Below, one piece after another: positions 7,344-15,543 of a stretch of DNA of 40,649 bases. The position numbers and the translations under genes were made by a program. A model generated the notes under the pieces. That model did not search any database. It was not told the origin of the DNA and was given only the letters and a program-made list of their open reading frames with translations. The number at the start of each line of letters is the position of its first letter. Position 1 is the stretch's first letter. The DNA comes from DASQFU01 sp035632955 (GTDB lineage Bacteria; Eisenbacteria; RBG-16-71-46). The stretch spans positions 1 to 40,649 of the forward strand of contig DASQFU010000024.1 in the NCBI GenBank assembly GCA_035632955.1. The letters are read 5' to 3'.

Positions 7344-8702
7344 CTACTTCGCCAGCATCCACGCGAGCAGCCCGAGCCCGCTGACCGCCACGACGAGCAA
7401 AGCGAAGTCGCTCGCGCGCAACGCGACCCCGTGGCGGCTCATGAGCGCGCCCGTCAGGCCGAGCTGGACCAGCCCCGCCGCCGCCGTTGCCAGCGGCACG
7501 GACAGGGCTCCGCGCCCCGGCGCGAGCAGCAAGTAGGCGGCAGCGAGCGCCACGGGGTAGGCCAGACCGATCGGCATCCAAAGCCGCCGGCCGCCGAGCG
7601 GCAGCGCCCCGAGCGCCCAGACCTGCACCAACACCTTGCAGAACTCGCCGAACAACGCCCAGGCCATCATCGGCCGGGCCGGGTCGAACCGCTCGGAATA
7701 GAACAGGTGGAGCAGCGGCGAAGCGAGCAGCATCGCCGCCACGAACGCGACGGCGGCCACGCCGAGCACCGGCGCCCACTGACGCTGCGTGTAGTCGCGG
7801 ATCCCGGTGGCGCCGCCGGCGCCGCTGATCCGCCCGAACGCGTAGCTCGCGAGGTAGGAATAGAACACGCCGCCCACCTGTTGCGAGAGGGCGAGCGCCG
7901 CCTGGAGCAGTCCATTCGCCGGGATGCCGTTCACGCGCAGGAAATGCGAGCGCACGGCCAGCAGCGTGCCCTGGTCGACCAGCGCGAGCGTCAGCGCCGC
8001 GAGGCCGACGGGCAGCAGCCGGCGCGCGGTCCCCGGATCGAAAGACGGTCGCGGCCGCGGGACGAAGGCGCTGCGGTAGTCGCGGCGATGCAGCCAGAAT
8101 GCGCCGGCGAGCCCGGCGGGCAGCAGGACCGCGGCGCCGATCGCGCCGCCGACCAGTCCGGCTCGCGGCACGAGCGCGATCGTGACCGCCACCGCGGTGA
8201 TGCCGCCCACCACCACCTGCGTGAGCGGCGTACGGACGTCCGAGCGCCCGCTGAACAGTCCCGAGGCGGCCTGGGAGAGCGCGAGACCCGCGACGCCGAG
8301 CATCGAGATCCTCATCAGCGCGGCGCGCGTGTCGGTGCCGAGCAACGCGCGCGAGAGCCAGGGCGCGAACAGCAGACCCATGGCGACGATCGCGAGCGCC
8401 GCGCCGCCCACCTGGACAAGGGCCGTCCACATCGTTCGGCGTACCGCCAGCTCGTCGCGCGCCGCGGTCGCCGCGCCGATCGCCTGGGCGATCGGCAACG
8501 AGAGGCCCATGCCGGTGGCGGTCCCCAGCCACGTCTGGGCCGAGAGCACCTGTGCGAGCTCCCCGACGCCTGAGGTCGACAGGTGCTGGGCGACCCATTT
8601 GTTGCGCGCGATTCCGAATACCGCGGTGGCGATGGTCGCGCCGCCTGCGAGCGCGAAGCGGAGCGAGCGGTTCCGCCACAGCTCCGCGCGCGGGGAAGGC
8701 AT
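7344..8702 (-). CDS. Wzx-like polysaccharide flippase (copy 1)
   Basis: 452 aa, a polytopic membrane protein with about 12-14 hydrophobic segments, a length and pattern fitting the MOP superfamily lipid-linked oligosaccharide flippases. The N-terminus (LRFALAGGATIATAVFGIARNKWVAQHLSTSG) matches the usual start of O-antigen translocases. Inner helices such as ALAIVAMGLLFAPWL and GLVGGAIGAAVLLPAGLAGA continue the repeat. It would move undecaprenyl-diphosphate-linked repeat units across the inner membrane. The ATG 8702 has no Shine-Dalgarno; a promoter -10 lies only 8 bases before it, so a leaderless transcript is likely. Confidence 0.85.
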   Translation of the reverse strand: MPSPRAELWRNRSLRFALAGGATIATAVFGIARNKWVAQHLSTSGVGELAQVLSAQTWLGTATGMGLSLPIAQAIGAATAARDELAVRRTMWTALVQVGGAALAIVAMGLLFAPWLSRALLGTDTRAALMRISMLGVAGLALSQAASGLFSGRSDVRTPLTQVVVGGITAVAVTIALVPRAGLVGGAIGAAVLLPAGLAGAFWLHRRDYRSAFVPRPRPSFDPGTARRLLPVGLAALTLALVDQGTLLAVRSHFLRVNGIPANGLLQAALALSQQVGGVFYSYLASYAFGRISGAGGATGIRDYTQRQWAPVLGVAAVAFVAAMLLASPLLHLFYSERFDPARPMMAWALFGEFCKVLVQVWALGALPLGGRRLWMPIGLAYPVALAAAYLLLAPGRGALSVPLATAAAGLVQLGLTGALMSRHGVALRASDFALLVVAVSGLGLLAWMLAK

Positions 8703-8710
8703 GGCGCGCG

Positions 8711-8740
8711 AGTCTCCGCGAGCGCCCTCACCGGTGTCAA
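8711..8740 (-). promoter_or_regulatory. Promoter of flippase 1 (probably leaderless)
   Basis: Minus strand: -35 TTGACA (perfect, complement of 8735-8740), 18-base spacer, -10 GAGACT (complement of 8711-8716). Eight bases separate the -10 from the ATG, so transcription should begin at or within one or two bases of the start codon. Confidence 0.55.
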
Positions 8741-8751
8741 CTCCAGCGTGC

Positions 8752-8757
8752 TAGATT
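8752..8757 (+). promoter_or_regulatory. -10 box of the divergent GT2 gene (probably leaderless)
   Basis: TAGATT lies 8 bases before the ATG at 8766, mirroring the geometry of the divergent flippase start. No ribosome site is present. The -35 region (around 8728-8734) is poor. The two divergent promoters share the 63-base gap. Confidence 0.4.
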
Positions 8758-8765
8758 GCGCCGCC

Positions 8766-9782
8766 ATGAATCCCGCGGACCGCGCGATCGCGCGGATCGA
8801 CGAGGCGCAGGATCCGCAGCCGCTGGTGAGCGTCGTCCTCGCGAGCCGTGATGGCGAGCGCTTCCTCTCCGCTGCGCTCGCGAGCATCGCCGCCCAGACC
8901 TGGCCCAACATCGAGCTGCTCGCCGTCGATGACGGGTCGAGCGACGCGACCGGACGGCTGCTCGAGTCCTTCGCGGCGGAGCACCCGCGCACGCAGGTAT
9001 TCCACACCTCCGGGCTCGGTCCCGCCGCGGCCCGTTCCCACGCGCTCGAGCGGGCGCGGGGGTCGCTGGTCGCCGTGCACGACGACGACGACGTCTCGCA
9101 TCCGGAGCGGCTCGAGCGTCAGGTGCGCCACCTGCTCGATCACCCGGAGACGGTATTGCTCGGCACGGCGGTCGAGATCATCGACGAGCGCGGGCGGCGG
9201 GTGATGCCCTACCGGCTGCCGCTCGATGGAGCGGCGATCCGCCGCGTGCTGCGTCGGGCACCCGCATTCGTGCACGGCTCGGTGATGATGCGCCGCGAGG
9301 CCTACCTCGCCGCGGGCGGCTATCGCGCACCGTTCCGGACCACCGAGGACTACGACCTCTACCTGCGGCTCCCCGGCGACGCCGGACTCGCCAACCTGTC
9401 CGAGACGCTCTATTCGTGGCGCCGGCATCCGGGGAACAGCACGGCCATGGCGCGGCGCGATCATCTGTATTTCCTGGCGGTGGCGCGCGCTTTCGGGGCG
9501 GAACGTCACGAGACGGGGCGGGACTCGATCCACCTGCTGGCCCGCCATCCCGACCCCGAGGCGTTTCTCGCCGTCTATCCGTTCGCGGGCCGGGTGCTCT
9601 TCTACCTCGGCGAGGCCTACGTGCGCGACGGCCGGGTGGGCGAGGCGCGCCGGTTCCTGCGCCGCGCCATGCACGACGCCGGCGTGCGCGCGGCCGCGCT
9701 CGGCTGGTGGGCGCTCTCCTTCGGCGTGGCGCTGACGCCCCGGGCGCGGGCGGTGCGGCGTCCGGCGGAAACGACGCGATGA
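8766..9782 (+). CDS. Family 2 glycosyltransferase
   Basis: 338 aa. A GT-A glycosyltransferase: PLVSVVLASRDGERFLSAAL, AVDDGSSDATGRLLESFA, the metal site AVHDDDDVSHPERLERQV, VHGSVMMRREAYLAAGGYR and TTEDYDLYLRLP with the catalytic acidic residue, then WRRHPGNSTAM. The last 100 residues form a helical tail resembling the C-terminal extension of wall and capsule GT2 proteins. It acts in the cytoplasm on a lipid-linked acceptor; the sugar is unknown. The ATG 8766 is the first start in the conserved frame. Its TGA overlaps the next gene's ATG (ATGA), so the pair is translationally coupled. Confidence 0.9.
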   Translation: MNPADRAIARIDEAQDPQPLVSVVLASRDGERFLSAALASIAAQTWPNIELLAVDDGSSDATGRLLESFAAEHPRTQVFHTSGLGPAAARSHALERARGSLVAVHDDDDVSHPERLERQVRHLLDHPETVLLGTAVEIIDERGRRVMPYRLPLDGAAIRRVLRRAPAFVHGSVMMRREAYLAAGGYRAPFRTTEDYDLYLRLPGDAGLANLSETLYSWRRHPGNSTAMARRDHLYFLAVARAFGAERHETGRDSIHLLARHPDPEAFLAVYPFAGRVLFYLGEAYVRDGRVGEARRFLRRAMHDAGVRAAALGWWALSFGVALTPRARAVRRPAETTR

Positions 9783-10801
9783 GGGTACTGCTCCACGCGA
9801 ACGTCGATCTCTCGCGACCGGGTGGTCTCGAGACCCACGTGCGCGAGCTCGCCACGCACCTCACCGCACGCGGCCATGGGATCGAGATTCTGGGGCGGCC
9901 GCGCGTCCTCTCTCCGTTCACCATGGTCGAGCGAGCCGAGGTCTCGCGCTACGACGTGATCCATCACCACGGCGGACCATGGCCGCGCGGGCTCGACATG
10001 CGCGGGCGCTACGTGAAGACCCTCCACTTTTGTGTCGCGGCAAAGATGGAGATTTACGTGCGCATGGGCCGGCTGCGCACGCTCGCCAATGTCGGCAACT
10101 GGCGGGCGGTGGCCGAGGAGCGCCGCGCCTGCCACCGGCCGGGGAGGCTCATCGCCGTTGCCGATCGCGTGCGGCATGATTTCGCGCGCTGGCACGGTCT
10201 CGATCCCGCCGCGGTGCCCGTGATCCCGAACGGCGCCTCGTTCGGCCCGCCGCGAGAGAGCCGCGACGCGCTGCGCGCCCGTCACGGGATCGGCGCGAGT
10301 GCGCGGGTCCTGCTGACCATTGGACGGGACGACTTCGTCAAGGGTCAGGCGCTGCTCGCACGCGCCTGGGAACGATCGGGCGCGGTGGCGCGCGGTGCGG
10401 TGTGGGTCAACGTGGGTGGGTCGGCGCCGGCGCGCTCCCTGGGGCACGTCGTCACCGGACCGGTCTCACATCAAGAGGTCGTGGATTGGATCCACGCCGC
10501 CGAGCTCGGCGCGCTCCCTTCCTACTACGAGGGCTGCAGCGTCGCGCTGCTCGAGATGCTCGCTGGCGGCCTCTTCACGCTGGCCCACGACGTCGGCAAC
10601 GCAAGCGAGGTGATCCGCTCGGACGCGATCGGGCGGATCGTGCCGTCCTCGGAAGTGGCGTGGACGACCGAGCTCCGCGCGGCGCTCGACCGGCCGTCCG
10701 GCGCGCGGCTCCCCGCGATCGGGCCCGAGTTCGGATGGCCCGCGATCGCTGCGCGCGTGGAGCAGGTCTACGAGCAGATCCCCGGTCGTGAGCCGGCGTG
10801 A
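9779..10801 (+). CDS. Family 4 glycosyltransferase
   Basis: 340 aa, GT-B fold. The N-terminal domain starts MRVLLHANVDLSRPGGLETH with the GG loop that faces the acceptor. The C-terminal donor domain shows VIPNGASFGPP, VLLTIGRDDFVKG and SYYEGCSVALLEMLAGG, the E-x7-E element of GT4 enzymes. Short for the family but apparently complete. Coupled to the preceding GT2 by a 4-base overlap; ends 7 bases before the convergent broken methyltransferase. Donor sugar unknown. Confidence 0.88.
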   Translation: MRVLLHANVDLSRPGGLETHVRELATHLTARGHGIEILGRPRVLSPFTMVERAEVSRYDVIHHHGGPWPRGLDMRGRYVKTLHFCVAAKMEIYVRMGRLRTLANVGNWRAVAEERRACHRPGRLIAVADRVRHDFARWHGLDPAAVPVIPNGASFGPPRESRDALRARHGIGASARVLLTIGRDDFVKGQALLARAWERSGAVARGAVWVNVGGSAPARSLGHVVTGPVSHQEVVDWIHAAELGALPSYYEGCSVALLEMLAGGLFTLAHDVGNASEVIRSDAIGRIVPSSEVAWTTELRAALDRPSGARLPAIGPEFGWPAIAARVEQVYEQIPGREPA

Positions 10802-10808
10802 AAACGGC

Positions 10809-11325
10809 TCACGGGTCGGCGCCGGGCTTGCGCGACGAAGCAGTGGTCTGGCAGAACCGGGCGAGCGGCACCGCCAGCGCCGAGTCCGCGGCGTCCCACG
10901 CTTCGGCCACGAGGCGCGAGCCGCCCAGCGGCCCGAGCAGCCGATCGACCGTGTTGCGTGGCAGCATCGCGTAGCGTCGAGTCTCCACCAGCTCGAGCTC
11001 CGCGCCGCGCACCAGCGCCTCGATATCGGTGCGGTCGTAGCGATACAGGTGGTGGTGCTTGCCGGGCACGCGGGCCGCGAGGAAGTCGATCCAGCTCGTG
11101 CGGTTGGGAAAATGGTAGGCGACGAACACGCCGCCAGGACGCAGGAATCGCGCGATAGCCGGCGCGAACGAGGACATAGGAAAAGCCGCCGGTACTGGTA
11201 GGCGCGCGCCAGGCTCAGGAACTGGTCAGGCCGCGCTCGGGGCGCCGAGCGAGCGCGACCAGCTCCGCCAGGATCGCATCGTCGCTCGCGGAAGGGAGGT
11301 CTGGGGCCGCCGCCGGCGAGCTCAC
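10809..11325 (-). pseudogene. Broken SAM-dependent methyltransferase
   Basis: Two pieces of one gene in different frames. A GTG at 11325-11323 overlaps the TGA of the upstream GT4 (GTGA) and opens 36 codons (begins VSSPAAAPDLPSASDDAIL) ending in TGA at 11215-11217. In another frame, 10809-11177 encodes 122 aa beginning FLRPGGVFVAYHFPN, the post-motif-III strand of class I methyltransferases, then DIEALVRGAELELVETRR. The SAM-binding core (motif I, usually about 100 residues) is absent: only some 150 bases separate the coupled start from LRPGG. So the gene has lost an internal segment and the frame, rather than carrying a single frameshift. It is the last gene of the trmD-wzy-GT4 run. An assembly deletion is possible. 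Confidence 0.65.
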
Positions 11326-12509
11326 GGCCGCCGCGCCGCATCGGGCTGTACGCGGCCCGCGCGCCATCGCGCCCAGCCGCGCTCGAATGCTCGCTCGAAC
11401 TCCCGATCGAAACGCTCGGGCGCGAACGGCTCGGCCAGGGCTCGCAACCGTTCGGGATCGAACGGAGTGGCTTCGAGCAGCCCCATGGCGGCGACCAGGG
11501 TCTCGGTAGTCTGCGCTCCGAACAGCACACCGCCGGGAGCCACGGCAACGCCACCTCTTCGGACCCGCTCGAGCGCGTGGGCGCCGGCGCCGCGACCGAC
11601 GGTCTCGAGCGCGCCGCCCTGGCCGAAGGCCACGACCGGGCAGCCGCTCGCCAGCGCCTCGACGGGCACGATGCCGAAGTCCTCTTCGCCGGGGTACAGC
11701 AACGCGCGGGCGCCGCGATAGAGGTCTGCCATCTCGCCGTCCGAGACCCAGCCACGGAACTCCACGCCCGGACCCGCGAGACGCAGCAGAGCCCCCTCCT
11801 GCTGGCCGCTGCCGACCACGAGCAGCCGACGCCCCAATAGCCGACACGCCTGAAGCGCGAGATCGGCGCGCTTGTAGGGCGCCAGCGCCCCCGCGAGTAG
11901 ATAGTAGTCGCGCGCAACCGGCGACTTTGCGAGCGGGAAGCGCGCGACGTCCACCGGCGGATACACGACCTCGGCCTCCCGGCCATAGTGGCGACGGATT
12001 CTGAGGGCCACGTGAGAAGAGTTCGCGACCAGCGCGTCGACACGCGCCGTCGTCGCGCGGTCCCACCGTCGCAGCCGTTCGCAAGTGCTCCGCACGTACC
12101 ACGACGCCGGCCACGGGAAACGTCCGGGCGGGAAATACTGGTCCTCCAGATCCCAGACGTAACGCATCGGCGTGTGGACGTAGCTCAGATGGAACGCACC
12201 CGCCGGCACGCGCACGCCCTTGGCGACGGCATGGCTCGAGCTGATCACCGCATCCACCGAGCCGAGGTCGAAGCTCTCGATCGCCTTCGGGAACGTCGGC
12301 AGATACCAGCGGTAGTAGCGCGCAGCGCCCGGCATGCTTTTTAGAAACGACGTGTGAATCGGGTGGGACTCGATCGTCTCGGAGACCGAGCCCCGGTTCC
12401 AGATCAGCGTATAGATGGGCGCGTCCGGGAACAGCAGGCAAAGGCGCTCCAGAACCTTCTCGCCACCGCGCATCCCGGTCAGCCAGTCGTGGACGAGCGC
12501 GACCTTCAT
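11322..12509 (-). CDS. Family 4 glycosyltransferase (WbaZ/mannosyltransferase-like)
   Basis: 395 aa, GT-B. MKVALVHDWLTGMRGGEKVL is the characteristic start of a GT4 group often annotated as mannosyl- or WbaZ-like transferases, followed by FPDAPIYTLIWNRGS, SYVHTPMRYVWDLEDQYF and VANSSHVALRIRRHYGREAE. The donor domain carries VYPPVDVARF, YYLLAGALAPYKRADLAL and YPGEEDFGIVPVEALASG with the E-x7-E pair. The ATG 12509 overlaps the wzy stop (ATGA) and its own stop overlaps the GTG of the broken methyltransferase (GTGA). Donor GDP-mannose is plausible from the subgroup but not proven. Confidence 0.9.
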   Translation of the reverse strand: MKVALVHDWLTGMRGGEKVLERLCLLFPDAPIYTLIWNRGSVSETIESHPIHTSFLKSMPGAARYYRWYLPTFPKAIESFDLGSVDAVISSSHAVAKGVRVPAGAFHLSYVHTPMRYVWDLEDQYFPPGRFPWPASWYVRSTCERLRRWDRATTARVDALVANSSHVALRIRRHYGREAEVVYPPVDVARFPLAKSPVARDYYLLAGALAPYKRADLALQACRLLGRRLLVVGSGQQEGALLRLAGPGVEFRGWVSDGEMADLYRGARALLYPGEEDFGIVPVEALASGCPVVAFGQGGALETVGRGAGAHALERVRRGGVAVAPGGVLFGAQTTETLVAAMGLLEATPFDPERLRALAEPFAPERFDREFERAFERGWARWRAGRVQPDAARRP

Positions 12510-13699
12510 CGCGTCGGGTCCTCGCTCCAGCGGCGCGCGGCCCACGCGAGCCCGGCCAGCGTGTAGAGCGGATAGAGCAGCTCCTCGTCGCCGAAGTTCC
12601 ATTCGAACAGCCCGGCGATCAGGAATCCCGCGAGCCCGGCCGTGACGCCGAGGCGGACACCCGCGGCGACGCCGCCGGCGCGCGCGCCAGCCTTGAGCCC
12701 GCTCGACGCGGCTCGCACCAGCGAGACATAGAGCCAGGTGAACGCGAGCAGACCGACGATGCCGGTGGTGGCGGCGACGTGGATCGGGACGCTGTGGAGG
12801 TGCCCGGCGCGCTCGCGTGCCGCCGGCGCGCGATAGCGATCGTAGATCGCGCGCAGGTCCTGGAGCCCGACGCCGGTGATCGGGTGATCGCGGAACATGC
12901 GCAGGCCCGCGTCCCACATGTGGGTGCGTTCGACGTTGGTGGGGTGGCGCGGATCGAACGCGCTCGCGGCGCGCTCGCGAAAGCTCGCCGGGCCGAAGGC
13001 GACTAGGAGCGCGACCAGGGCGCCGAGCGCCAAGAGCCAGCGCGGCCGGGTCATGCCGAGAACGATCCCGAGCGCCACCACCAGCCCGAGCCAGGCGCTG
13101 CGCGTGAACGTCGCGGCGAGCGCCGCGCAGCCGAGCGCGCCCGACGCGAGGGCGCCGAGCCGCCAGCGCCGATCGGACGTCGTGGCCGCGATCCCGGCCG
13201 CCAGGCTCGTGAACAGGAGGAGCTGGCCGGCGAACGTCATGTAGTGGCCCGCCAAGCCGCGCGCGCGCGCCGCCTCGCCCGCGTCCTTCGCAGCCCACAG
13301 CCAAAGCCCGAACGCAGACCCGAGCGCCGCCGCCACCAGCAGACAGGCGACCGCGCGCTCGCCCGCGCGGCGCGCGGCTGCATGGAACGCGGAGAGCCCG
13401 ACCAGCGCCGGGAACAATCCCTTCGACACGCGCGTGAAGCTCGCGCGCGGATCCTCAGCGAACACAGATGCAACCGCCAGCGCCAGCAACCAACCGAGCG
13501 CCGGCAGTTCCACCGGGTTCCGTGGCCACTTCGGTCCCGGCGTGGTGAGCCACAAAACGACCGTGAGAACACCGCACGATCCCGCCGCGATCCCCATCGG
13601 CGCGATGCTCGACGGCAATGCGAGCACCAGCAGCAGAAACGCGGCGGCGGCGCAGGTGGCGAGTGCCGGGCGCCCGCCGCCCGGCGCCGGCGCGCTCAC
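12506..13699 (-). CDS. O-antigen polymerase/ligase family protein (Wzy-like, copy 1)
   Basis: 397 aa, about 10-12 membrane helices. Shows the WaaL/Wzy domain pattern: MWDAGLRMFRDHPITGVGLQ before the large periplasmic loop, then GHLHSVPIHVAATTGIVGLL, the conserved His-containing loop preceding the final helices. Joins lipid-linked repeat units, or ligates glycan, on the outer face of the inner membrane. The start is GTG 13699, taken because it overlaps the trmD stop (GTGA) and begins just before the first hydrophobic helix. Its expression is thus coupled to trmD. Whether it is polymerase or ligase cannot be decided from sequence. Confidence 0.85.
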   Translation of the reverse strand: MSAPAPGGGRPALATCAAAAFLLLVLALPSSIAPMGIAAGSCGVLTVVLWLTTPGPKWPRNPVELPALGWLLALAVASVFAEDPRASFTRVSKGLFPALVGLSAFHAAARRAGERAVACLLVAAALGSAFGLWLWAAKDAGEAARARGLAGHYMTFAGQLLLFTSLAAGIAATTSDRRWRLGALASGALGCAALAATFTRSAWLGLVVALGIVLGMTRPRWLLALGALVALLVAFGPASFRERAASAFDPRHPTNVERTHMWDAGLRMFRDHPITGVGLQDLRAIYDRYRAPAARERAGHLHSVPIHVAATTGIVGLLAFTWLYVSLVRAASSGLKAGARAGGVAAGVRLGVTAGLAGFLIAGLFEWNFGDEELLYPLYTLAGLAWAARRWSEDPTR

Positions 13700-14463
13700 T
13701 CGCCCTTCTTCTCCGCGCGTGGCTCGCGCTCGAGAGAAGCGAGGAAGCGCCGGTCCTCCCGCGAGAGGTCGGCATTCTCGAGCAACTCGGGGCGCCGCTC
13801 CCAGGTCCGGCGCAGGGACTGCTCGCGCCGCTGCCGCGCGATTGCGGCGTGATTGCCGGACAGCAGCACGTCGGGCACCGTCCAGCCCCGATAGTCGGCG
13901 GGCCGCGTGTAGTAGGGCGAGTCCAGCAAGCCGGAGTGGAACGAGTCGCCTTCGACCGAGTCGAAATCGCCGACGACGCCCGGCAGGAGTCGCGCGACGG
14001 CGTCGACGACGCACAGCGCCGCGGGCTCGCCGCCGGAGAGCACGAAGTCGCCGATCGACAGCTCGTCGTCGCACAAGCGCTCGCTGACGCGCTCGTCGAC
14101 GCCCTTGTAGCGACCGCACACCAGCGTCAGATGCTCGAGGCCGGCGTACTCGATCGCGAGGCTCTGGTCGAAGCGCCGCCCCTGCGGCGAGAGCAACACG
14201 ACCCGCACACCCGGCGGCCGCGTGGCCTTCTCTCCCGCGCGCAGCGATTCCAGCGCGCGATGGATGGGCTCGACCTTCATGATCATGCCGACCCCGCCAC
14301 CGAACGGATAGTCGTCGGTCGAGCGATGGGAGTCGTCGGTGAAATCCCGGAGCTGGACGACGTCGACGCTCAGGCGCTGGCGCTCGCGGGCGGCGCGGAT
14401 CATGCCTTCGCTGAGGGCCGGCGGGAAGAAGTCGGGGAAAATGGTCAACAGGGAAATGCGCAC
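13696..14463 (-). CDS. trmD: tRNA (guanine-N1-)-methyltransferase
   Basis: 255 aa. TrmD methylates G37 next to the anticodon of several tRNAs, preventing +1 frameshifting. The SPOUT-class signature is complete: MRISLLTIFPDFF, VQLRDFTDDSHRSTDDYPFG, GGGVGMIMKVEPI, LTLVCGRYKGVDERV, ELSIGDFVLSGGEPAAL and DSFHSGLLDSPYYTRPADYR with the trefoil-knot residues, then WTVPDVLLSGNHAAI. The start is GTG 14463 with a GCGAGGC ribosome site. It lies 49 bases after rimM. The next gene downstream is wzy, not rplS. Confidence 0.98.
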   Translation of the reverse strand: MRISLLTIFPDFFPPALSEGMIRAARERQRLSVDVVQLRDFTDDSHRSTDDYPFGGGVGMIMKVEPIHRALESLRAGEKATRPPGVRVVLLSPQGRRFDQSLAIEYAGLEHLTLVCGRYKGVDERVSERLCDDELSIGDFVLSGGEPAALCVVDAVARLLPGVVGDFDSVEGDSFHSGLLDSPYYTRPADYRGWTVPDVLLSGNHAAIARQRREQSLRRTWERRPELLENADLSREDRRFLASLEREPRAEKKGE

Positions 14464-14512
14464 CGAATGCCTCGCAGGACTGAGTGGCCGCGCATCGCCA
14501 CGAAAGCCGAGC

Positions 14513-15025
14513 CTAGATGTCCTCGAGCCCGGCGGGAAGCTCGACCGTGATGCGGCCGGCGGTCAGATCCACGTGCTTGAGAAACGGCGCGACCGCCGGG
14601 ATCAGCAGCTCCCGATCGCCTCGCACCCGGTACACCGGATGGGCCGCGGTCGTGATGACCTCCTCCAGCACACCCAGCACGCGGCCCTCGACGGTCTGCA
14701 CCGTGAGGCCGATCAGCTCGAATGTGTAAGCCACGCCCGGCCCCGGATCGGGCAGCTGCTCGCGTTCGGCCCACAGCTCGCCGAGCGTCAGCGCGGCGGC
14801 CGCCTCGCGGCTCTCGATGCCGGCGAACCGGACGATCATCCGGTCGTGCGCCGGCCGCGCCGTCTCGAGCGCCAGGGTGCGTGTGGCGCACGCGCGCTTC
14901 CGCCACTCGAACGATTTCACGGCATGCAGCTCGACGGCGGTGAGGGAGGAATCGTTCAATACGATCTCGCCGAGCACGCCATGGGTGCGCCCGAGAAAAC
15001 CGATCCGGACCTTGGTCATCGCCAT
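14513..15025 (-). CDS. rimM: Ribosome maturation factor RimM
   Basis: 170 aa, normal. RimM binds S19 and assists 30S head assembly. It has the N-terminal beta-barrel beginning VRIGFLGRTHGVLGEIVL and the PRC-barrel half with YTFELIGLTVQTVEGRVLG, HPVYRVRGDRELLIPAVAPF and HVDLTAGRITVELPAGL. The start is ATG 15025 (an ATG two codons later is equally possible). It follows khpA by 35 bases and precedes trmD, the canonical order. Confidence 0.95.
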   Translation of the reverse strand: MAMTKVRIGFLGRTHGVLGEIVLNDSSLTAVELHAVKSFEWRKRACATRTLALETARPAHDRMIVRFAGIESREAAAALTLGELWAEREQLPDPGPGVAYTFELIGLTVQTVEGRVLGVLEEVITTAAHPVYRVRGDRELLIPAVAPFLKHVDLTAGRITVELPAGLEDI

Positions 15026-15060
15026 GCCCGGCGTCGGGCCGCGCACCTCGGCGCCCGACG

Positions 15061-15543
15061 TCAGTCGGCGATCTCGAGGCCGGCCCTGCGCCCACGCTTC
15101 GAGGCGGCCGCGCCAAGGGCCAGTCGCAGCGAGCGCGCGGTGCGCCCTTGCTTGCCGATCACGTGCCCGAGGTCGTCGGGATGGACGCTCAGCTCGAACA
15201 CCGATTCGCGACCCGCCTCGAGGATATCGACGTGGATCTCGTCGGGATGATCGACCAGCCCCTTCGCCAGAAACGCCACCAGGTCGCGCAGCTCGAAGTC
15301 TCCGGTGTCGGGTTCGGAGCGTTCCCTCGGCTCGAACGGCTTCGGGGCTCCGATGACCTCGCGATCGGATGGCGGCGCCGTAGGTTCGGCGCGGATGATC
15401 GTCGCCGCGCCGGCTTCGGAAACCGGATCGTCCACCGGCCCGACCGACGCCGTGGCGGTCCCGGCGGACGGCGCCTTGGGACCGCGGGACTTCTTGCGCA
15501 GGGGACGGCCCCACTGTGCTGCGTCTCGATTCACGTCTGACAT
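15061..15543 (-). CDS. khpA: KH-domain RNA-binding protein KhpA with long N-terminal extension
   Basis: 160 aa, about twice the usual 75-80. The C-terminal half (from about residue 82) is a complete KhpA: ELRDLVAFLAKGLVDHPDEI, FELSVHPDDLGHVIGKQGR with the GxxG loop GKQG, and ARSLRLALGAAASKRG. It binds RNA, probably with a partner KH/Jag protein. The first 80 residues are Pro/Ala/Glu-rich, low complexity and without recognised domain. ATG 15543 has a GAGGG ribosome site 7 bases upstream. That site and the start codon lie in a stretch resembling part of the wecA-like gene (see 15535-15624). khpA normally follows rpsP; here a YfhO gene is upstream. Confidence 0.85.
   Translation of the reverse strand: MSDVNRDAAQWGRPLRKKSRGPKAPSAGTATASVGPVDDPVSEAGAATIIRAEPTAPPSDREVIGAPKPFEPRERSEPDTGDFELRDLVAFLAKGLVDHPDEIHVDILEAGRESVFELSVHPDDLGHVIGKQGRTARSLRLALGAAASKRGRRAGLEIAD

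Noticed and set aside
7431..8573. A 380-codon plus-strand frame antisense to flippase 1
   Set aside because: His/Arg/Gln-rich low-complexity product, no start signals, fully antisense to a well-supported membrane protein.
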